A stretch of 10,362 nt of DNA, from NCBI GenBank assembly GCA_900550315.1, contig URRK01000047.1:1-10362 (forward strand), given 5' to 3'. Both the position numbers and the translations under genes were made by a program. The first letter of the stretch is position 1; every line of letters starts with the position of its first letter. The notes under the pieces are model-generated. The model saw only the letters and a list, made by a program, of their open reading frames with translations, made no database searches and was not told the DNA's origin. Positions 7,332 through 10,362 of the stretch are shown in pieces. Source of the stretch: an uncultured Oscillospiraceae bacterium (lineage in GTDB: Bacteria > Bacillota > Clostridia > Oscillospirales > Acutalibacteraceae).

Positions 7332-7447
7332 AAACGCCCACCTTTTGCCTTTTGCCGCCGGTGCCGCACGGCGCCGACCCTTAAAAGGCCTAAAACTTAA
7401 ACAACCACCCGGGCAACCGCACAAAACGCTGCCCGAACACAGTATTT

Positions 7448-7476
7448 ATTTTAGCATAAAACCCGCCAATTGTAAA
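7448..7476 (-). promoter_or_regulatory. Sigma-A-type promoter for the minD-like gene, extended -10
   Basis: On the minus strand a TTTACA -35 (7476-7471), a 17-base spacer and a TAAAAT -10 (7453-7448) are preceded directly by TGC, an extended -10. Start of transcription is expected near 7441, giving a leader of about 110 bases before the minD-like ATG. The geometry is close to ideal. Confidence 0.7.
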
Positions 7477-7576
7477 CACCAAATTGCCGGCGCCATGCCA
7501 TTTTTTTGCAATTTTTTGCGTAAAACGGACGGTTGCCGCCGGCGGCGGTGCCCCCAAAGCCCAAAACGGGCGGGCG

Positions 7577-8188
7577 CTACTGCTTCTTAGCCGGCAGCAG
7601 CCGAATGCCCGACCACAAAAGTATAATAATTTGCCCGGGCACACCAATGGCAAACAGCAGCCAGTAGTTGCTGCCGACCACCAAAAAGGTAAGGTAAAGC
7701 GCCGCCAAAACCGACCACATTAATAGCGAGATGATTAAAAAATTGCGGCGGCGGTTAAACCAAATGCTGTTAAACACCAACCAAACAATAAACGAAACGG
7801 GCACCGCGTAAACAAAGGTGAGCCACCGACCCGGAAGGCCACCGGTAAAAGGCTCAATAACCACAAAAATAAGGGTTGCAACCAACCAAACCAAAATAAC
7901 GCTAATGGCGGTGATCATACCGTGATTGCGCAGCTTGTGCCGGCTAAGCTGGCGCCCCAGCTCGGAAAACGCCGGGTGCTCGCGGCTTAATAAATAATCT
8001 ACGCTAACATGAAAAAGGTCGGCCAGCTGCTTTAGCACGGCAACATCCGGAATCGATTCGCCCCGCTCCCATTTTGAAATTGCCTTGTCGGAATAATTTA
8101 ACCGTTCGGCCAGCTCGGCCTGCGTAAGCTTGCTTTTTTTGCGCAGCTGCACAATGTTTTGCGCAATAATATGTTTAAGGTCCTCCAT
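7577..8188 (-). CDS. XRE-family regulator with four-helix membrane domain
   Basis: A 203-residue protein with an N-terminal Cro/C1-type helix-turn-helix and a membrane C-terminus. The HTH spans about residues 7-64: NIVQLRKKSKLTQAELAERLNYSDKAISKWERGESIPDVAVLKQLADLFHVSVDYLL, with the typical LTQ...KAISKWE...PD pattern. After a short basic linker, four hydrophobic segments lie at about 90-111, 122-144, 149-171 and 174-196. The third is preceded by the basic NRRRN. It is therefore probably a membrane-tethered DNA-binding protein, with a signal sensed in the membrane inferred but not shown. An AGGGGTG site lies 5-6 bases before the ATG. It is divergent from degV, and a 9-base-arm palindrome lies in its own leader, which suggests autoregulation. 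The target genes and signal are unknown. This architecture is common in Firmicutes. Confidence 0.88.
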   Translation of the reverse strand: MEDLKHIIAQNIVQLRKKSKLTQAELAERLNYSDKAISKWERGESIPDVAVLKQLADLFHVSVDYLLSREHPAFSELGRQLSRHKLRNHGMITAISVILVWLVATLIFVVIEPFTGGLPGRWLTFVYAVPVSFIVWLVFNSIWFNRRRNFLIISLLMWSVLAALYLTFLVVGSNYWLLFAIGVPGQIIILLWSGIRLLPAKKQ

Positions 8189-8227
8189 TAAAACACCCCT
8201 TTTGCCCAGGCGGCTTTGTAACGCAAG

Positions 8228-8247
8228 GTGTAGAATTTATTCTACAC
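8228..8247. promoter_or_regulatory. Palindrome in the XRE-gene leader, probable operator
   Basis: The arms GTGTAGAAT and ATTCTACAC (9 bases each) are perfect around a 2-base centre. The site lies about 40 bases before the XRE start codon and 25-45 bases downstream of that gene's predicted transcription start, where a bound repressor could block elongation. It could also act as an RNA hairpin. The core TTCTAC recurs in the repeats at 8323-8360. Confidence 0.55.
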
Positions 8248-8277
8248 GCTACCATAAAATTTAAATTACTTTGCTTT

Positions 8278-8306
8278 ATTGTACCACAAAAATGCCGCTG
8301 ATTCAA
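8278..8306 (-). promoter_or_regulatory. Sigma-A-type promoter of the XRE regulator gene
   Basis: On the minus strand: TTGAAT -35 (8306-8301), a 17-base spacer and TACAAT -10 (8283-8278) with TGG just before it, an extended -10. Transcription would start near 8271, about 83 bases before the XRE ATG. The palindrome at 8228-8247 lies inside this leader. Confidence 0.65.
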
Positions 8307-8322
8307 GCTTTTTTTGCGCATT

Positions 8323-8360
8323 TCTACCGCCGGTAGAGCCGCCGCTTTTTAACTCTACCG
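8323..8360. repeat. Overlapping inverted repeats with three copies of TCTACCG
   Basis: TCTACCG occurs at 8323-8329 and 8354-8360, and its complement CGGTAGA at 8331-8337. The first two copies form a 15-base palindrome with a one-base centre. The last two extend to a perfect 8-base stem, CGGTAGAG (8331-8338) with CTCTACCG (8353-8360), around a 14-base loop. It lies just upstream of the -35 of the XRE promoter, where an activator or a cooperating repressor would bind. Confidence 0.5.
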
Positions 8361-8401
8361 CAACCATTTTAACCTGTTTACTTTATTCTGCCGTTCGTTC
8401 A

Positions 8402-8430
8402 GTGACAACGGGGTTCCGTTGCGGTACAAT
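8402..8430 (+). promoter_or_regulatory. Plus-strand sigma-A-type promoter with a palindrome in its spacer
   Basis: GTGACA -35 (8402-8407), a 17-base spacer and TACAAT -10 (8425-8430). The inverted repeat CAACGG-GGTT-CCGTTG (8406-8421) fills the space between the boxes, a classic repressor-operator position. Transcription would start near 8437. No gene starts before degV at 8699, so the product is either a leader of about 260 bases or an untranslated RNA. Confidence 0.55.
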
Positions 8431-8559
8431 AAACACAGCTTTTGTTGGCGGCTTTTTGCCCGGGCGGCATAACGCAAAAAACAGGCTAAAGTTTTAACAG
8501 AAAAAATTAAGCAAAAAATTTAAAGTTGTGTTTACTGTGCGCCTCTTGCCTTATGCATT

Positions 8560-8612
8560 TTAACCGCACACATTTTTGCTTTAACCGTACGCTTTAGGCA
8601 CCTTAGCCGTAC
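8560..8612 (+). repeat. Three phased TTARCCGYAC decamers
   Basis: TTAACCGCAC (8560-8569), TTAACCGTAC (8581-8590) and TTAGCCGTAC (8603-8612) lie 21 and 22 bases apart, about two helical turns each. They end 10 bases before the -35 of the promoter closest to degV. Flanking bases, such as a TTTTGC and a poly-T tract after copies 1 and 3, are also partly repeated. Confidence 0.45.
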
Positions 8613-8622
8613 AAATTTTGCT

Positions 8623-8651
8623 TTTAAACCTTTGGCGTTTTACGGTAGAAT
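8623..8651 (+). promoter_or_regulatory. Likely proximal promoter of degV
   Basis: TTTAAA -35 (8623-8628), a 17-base spacer and TAGAAT -10 (8646-8651). Transcription would start near 8658, about 40 bases before the degV ATG. The -10 is good and the -35 modest. Confidence 0.5.
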
Positions 8652-8698
8652 TTTTGGTAACGCTAAGCTTTGTAATTTTAAATTTCGGAGGTTTTGTA

Positions 8699-9565
8699 AT
8701 GAACAACTATGTACTTTTTACCGACAGCGCCTGTGACATTCCTGTTTCCACCTTAAACGAGTGGGGCTATAAGGTAATTCCCCTTACCCTAACCTTTGAG
8801 GGAGACGGTAAGGAATACAACGATTACGATATTGACAGTAAAGAGTTTTACAACCGTATGCGCGCCGGCGAGCACGCCAAAACCGCAGCCATTAATGTAG
8901 AAACCTTTGAGCAGGCCTTTCGCCCGGTTTTGCAAGGCGGGCAGGATATTTTATACATTGCGTTTTCCTCGGGCCTTAGCAACACCTTTAACGCCGGCCG
9001 TTTAGCGGCCGAGGAGCTAAAAAACGAGTTCCCAGAGCACACCGTTACGGTGGTAGACAGCCTAAGCGCCTCGGCAGGGTTTGGCCTTTTGGTTTACCTG
9101 GCCGCGCAGCACAAAACGGCCGGTGAAAGCTTAGCGCAGGTTGCCGATTTTGTAACCAACACCCGGCTGCACCTTTGCCACTGGTTTACGGTAGACGACT
9201 TAAAATATTTAAAGCGCGGCGGGCGCATTAGCCCAACCGTTGCCTTTGTTGGCGGCCTGCTGGGCATTAAGCCGATTTTGCACATGGATAACGAGGGCCA
9301 TTTAATTAACATGACCAAAGTACGCGGCCGAAAGCAATCTATTAAAATGCTGGCCGACAAATTTGGCGAGCTGGCAAAAGACCCGCACAGCGGCCCGGTA
9401 TTTATTTGCCACGGCGACTGCCGCGAGGACGCTGATCAGCTGGCGAAATTTTTGCGGGAGGACTACGGTGTTCCGGTGCAAATGACGGTAGATGTTGGCC
9501 CGGTTATTGGCGCGCACTCCGGCCCAGGCACCCTTTCGGTTTTCTTTTTAGGAAGGGAGCGGTAA
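8699..9565 (+). CDS. DegV family (FakB-like) fatty-acid-binding protein
   Basis: DegV proteins bind a fatty acid; those acting as FakB present it to the kinase FakA, which makes acyl-phosphate for membrane phospholipid synthesis. The 288 residues match the family length. Motifs are FTDSACDIP at 7-14, IAFSSGLSNTF at 87-97 (fatty-acid pocket), VVDSLSASAGFG at 118-129, FTVDDLKYLKRGGRIS at 163-178, GLLGIKPIL at 186-194, and the C-terminal GAHSGPGTLSVFF at 271-283. The block that often reads KTSQPS is KTAAIN at 61-66 here, so it may be a subgroup. The ATG at 8699 is chosen because GGAGG (8687-8691) lies 7 bases before it and the protein then begins like its relatives; 27 upstream in-frame codons overlap the promoter. 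It is followed after 3 bases by a PAQR-family gene, so the two form an operon. FakA is not in the window. Confidence 0.94.
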   Translation: MNNYVLFTDSACDIPVSTLNEWGYKVIPLTLTFEGDGKEYNDYDIDSKEFYNRMRAGEHAKTAAINVETFEQAFRPVLQGGQDILYIAFSSGLSNTFNAGRLAAEELKNEFPEHTVTVVDSLSASAGFGLLVYLAAQHKTAGESLAQVADFVTNTRLHLCHWFTVDDLKYLKRGGRISPTVAFVGGLLGIKPILHMDNEGHLINMTKVRGRKQSIKMLADKFGELAKDPHSGPVFICHGDCREDADQLAKFLREDYGVPVQMTVDVGPVIGAHSGPGTLSVFFLGRER

Positions 9566-9568
9566 CCC

Positions 9569-10240
9569 ATGAGCCGCACCCCTTTAAAAGAGCGCCTGTT
9601 GCCGGACTACACCAAAGGGGAAGAAATTTTCAACATGATTTCGCACATTGCCGGCGGTGCGCTTGGTGTAACCGCTTTGGCGCTTTGTGTTGTATTCTCC
9701 TTTTTAAAGCGGGACCCGTACGCCGTTGTTAGCTCCTTTATTTACGGTTTTTCGTTAATTTTGCTTTACACCATGTCCAGCGTGTACCACGGGCTGCGCC
9801 CCGGCCTTGCCAAAAAGGTTTTGCAGGTTTTAGACCACTGCACCATTTACTTTTTAATTGCCGGCACCTACACCCCTATTTCGCTTTGCGCCATTCGCCG
9901 GGTTGCGCCGGCAACCGCCTGGGTGCTGTTTGGGGTTGTTTGGGGCTGTGCTGCCGCGGCCACCGTTTTTACGGCAATTGATTTAAAGCGCTACGCCAAG
10001 CTTTCTATGGCCTGCTACATTGGCATGGGCTGGTGCATTGTGTTGGCCGCCAAGGCTACCATTTTGGCCATTCGGCCGGGCGGGCTTTGGCTGCTGCTTG
10101 CCGGCGGCGTTGCCTACACGGTTGGGGCGGTGCTGTACGCCAAGGGCAAAACGCACCGGTACATGCACTCAGTTTTTCACCTATTTGTGGTGTTGGGCAG
10201 CCTGCTGCATTTTTTTTGTGTTTTCTTTTATGTTATTTAG
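9569..10240 (+). CDS. Hemolysin III / PAQR-family membrane protein (TrhA-like)
   Basis: A 223-residue protein with about seven hydrophobic segments, at roughly 27-46, 52-68, 86-108, 117-136, 146-167, 172-190 and 202-222. It matches the bacterial hemolysin III (YqfA/TrhA) branch of PAQR proteins, linked in several bacteria to membrane energetics or fluidity; true haemolysis is doubtful. Conserved polar residues are in place: EEIFNMISH at 18-26, the SSVYH block (S70, H74), LDHCTIYFLIAGTYTP at 88-103, and HSVFHLFVVLGSLLH with H200, H204 and H214. H74, H200 and H204 fit the metal-binding triad of PAQR proteins. A GGAAGGGAG site overlaps the end of degV, the start is 3 bases after the degV stop, and the two are translationally close. 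Pairing with a fatty-acid-binding protein supports a lipid-related role; the exact activity is unknown. Confidence 0.93.
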   Translation: MSRTPLKERLLPDYTKGEEIFNMISHIAGGALGVTALALCVVFSFLKRDPYAVVSSFIYGFSLILLYTMSSVYHGLRPGLAKKVLQVLDHCTIYFLIAGTYTPISLCAIRRVAPATAWVLFGVVWGCAAAATVFTAIDLKRYAKLSMACYIGMGWCIVLAAKATILAIRPGGLWLLLAGGVAYTVGAVLYAKGKTHRYMHSVFHLFVVLGSLLHFFCVFFYVI

Positions 10241-10302
10241 GAAGTGCTTTAAACCGGCGTTGCCACCCTACACAAAACAACTTTTAACAATTTTTCACAG
10301 GC

Positions 10303-10330
10303 GTCAAAGCCCCGTCTACTGGGCTTTGAC
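10303..10330 (+). terminator. Perfect 10-base stem-loop after the degV-PAQR operon
   Basis: GTCAAAGCCC (10303-10312) pairs perfectly with GGGCTTTGAC (10321-10330) around an 8-base loop, 63 bases past the stop. It is well placed as a terminator, but no T-run follows on either strand, so the mode of action is uncertain. The rest of 10241-10362 shows nothing else recognisable. Confidence 0.4.
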
Positions 10331-10362
10331 CAAAACTGTTGCGATTTTGCAAAACGCGGCCC

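Larger units (their letters stand above)
8189..8698. other. Gene-free divergent regulatory region
   Basis: The 510 bases hold no credible coding sequence; the only open stretch of note, plus strand 8279-8497, lacks a ribosome binding site and family resemblance. The region holds a minus-strand promoter for the XRE gene, two plus-strand promoters, four inverted repeats and three phased decamers, each listed separately. Positions 8440-8620 carry no recognisable gene, and a small untranslated RNA from the 8402-8430 promoter is possible. Confidence 0.7.

Noticed and set aside
7535..7546. GCCGCCGGCGGC palindrome after the XRE gene, considered as a terminator
   Set aside because: It is a GC-rich self-complementary stretch with little room for a loop and no T-run directly after it on the minus strand; probably chance in a GCC-rich genome.
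6907..7590. Long plus-strand open frame (227 codons) opposite the minD-like gene
   Set aside because: It is antisense to a well-supported ATPase gene and its promoter region, its translation shows no family resemblance, and it has the Ser/Pro/Lys-rich make-up of a shadow frame.
7390..7653. Minus-strand open frame between the XRE and minD-like genes, considered as a minC remnant
   Set aside because: The translation does not resemble MinC, overlaps the XRE gene end in another frame and contains the minD promoter.
8279..8497. Plus-strand 72-codon open frame in the divergent gap
   Set aside because: It has no ribosome binding site, runs through promoter boxes and palindromes, and shows no recognisable protein features.
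1..10362. Rex operators (TTGTTAA-N4-TTAACAA)
   Set aside because: No full or near-full match was found by reading, including upstream of aconitase, aspS, degV and rex; partial TTAACA-like stretches near 8490 and 10280 lack the second half.

Overview
The window looks like chromosomal DNA of a low-to-mid GC Gram-positive anaerobe, most likely a member of the Clostridia. The grounds are a Rex redox repressor, AGGAGG-type ribosome binding sites, a stand-alone ~650-residue aconitase paired with isocitrate dehydrogenase, a MinD-like gene next to mgsA, and multiple small one-component regulators. The genus cannot be fixed from this sequence. Ten protein-coding genes are supported. No tRNA, rRNA, CRISPR array, insertion sequence or prophage gene was seen.

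Layout: seven genes read leftward on the minus strand, in transcription order: a membrane-anchored XRE regulator (8188-7577), a MinD-like ATPase (7331-6570), a methylglyoxal synthase-like protein (6481-6080), aspartyl-tRNA synthetase (5932-4145), aconitase (3885-1939), an isocitrate dehydrogenase (1932-766) and Rex (705-58). Two genes read rightward: a DegV/FakB-type fatty-acid-binding protein (8699-9565) and a hemolysin III/PAQR-family membrane protein (9569-10240), 3 bases apart.

How the genes fit together: aconitase and isocitrate dehydrogenase form a tight pair turning citrate into 2-oxoglutarate with production of a reduced nicotinamide cofactor. Rex, an NADH/NAD+ sensor, follows behind a terminator-like hairpin that leaves almost no room for its own promoter, so it may depend on read-through. 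MinD beside mgsA resembles what I recall as a remnant of the clostridial mre-min-rodA-mgsA cluster, but minC and minE are absent here. The degV-PAQR pair suggests a shared role in membrane lipid state.

The regulatory interest is concentrated in the 510-base divergent gap between the XRE regulator and degV (8189-8698). It holds two good opposed sigma-A-like promoters, a third promoter close to degV, several inverted repeats sharing a TCTAC core, a palindrome placed exactly between the -35 and -10 boxes of one promoter, and three helically phased decamers. The best protein-level oddity is the methylglyoxal synthase homologue, which lacks the catalytic Asp and one phosphate-site His of the E. 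coli enzyme. Most of the rest is ordinary housekeeping sequence, and I do not see a clearly new multi-gene system.
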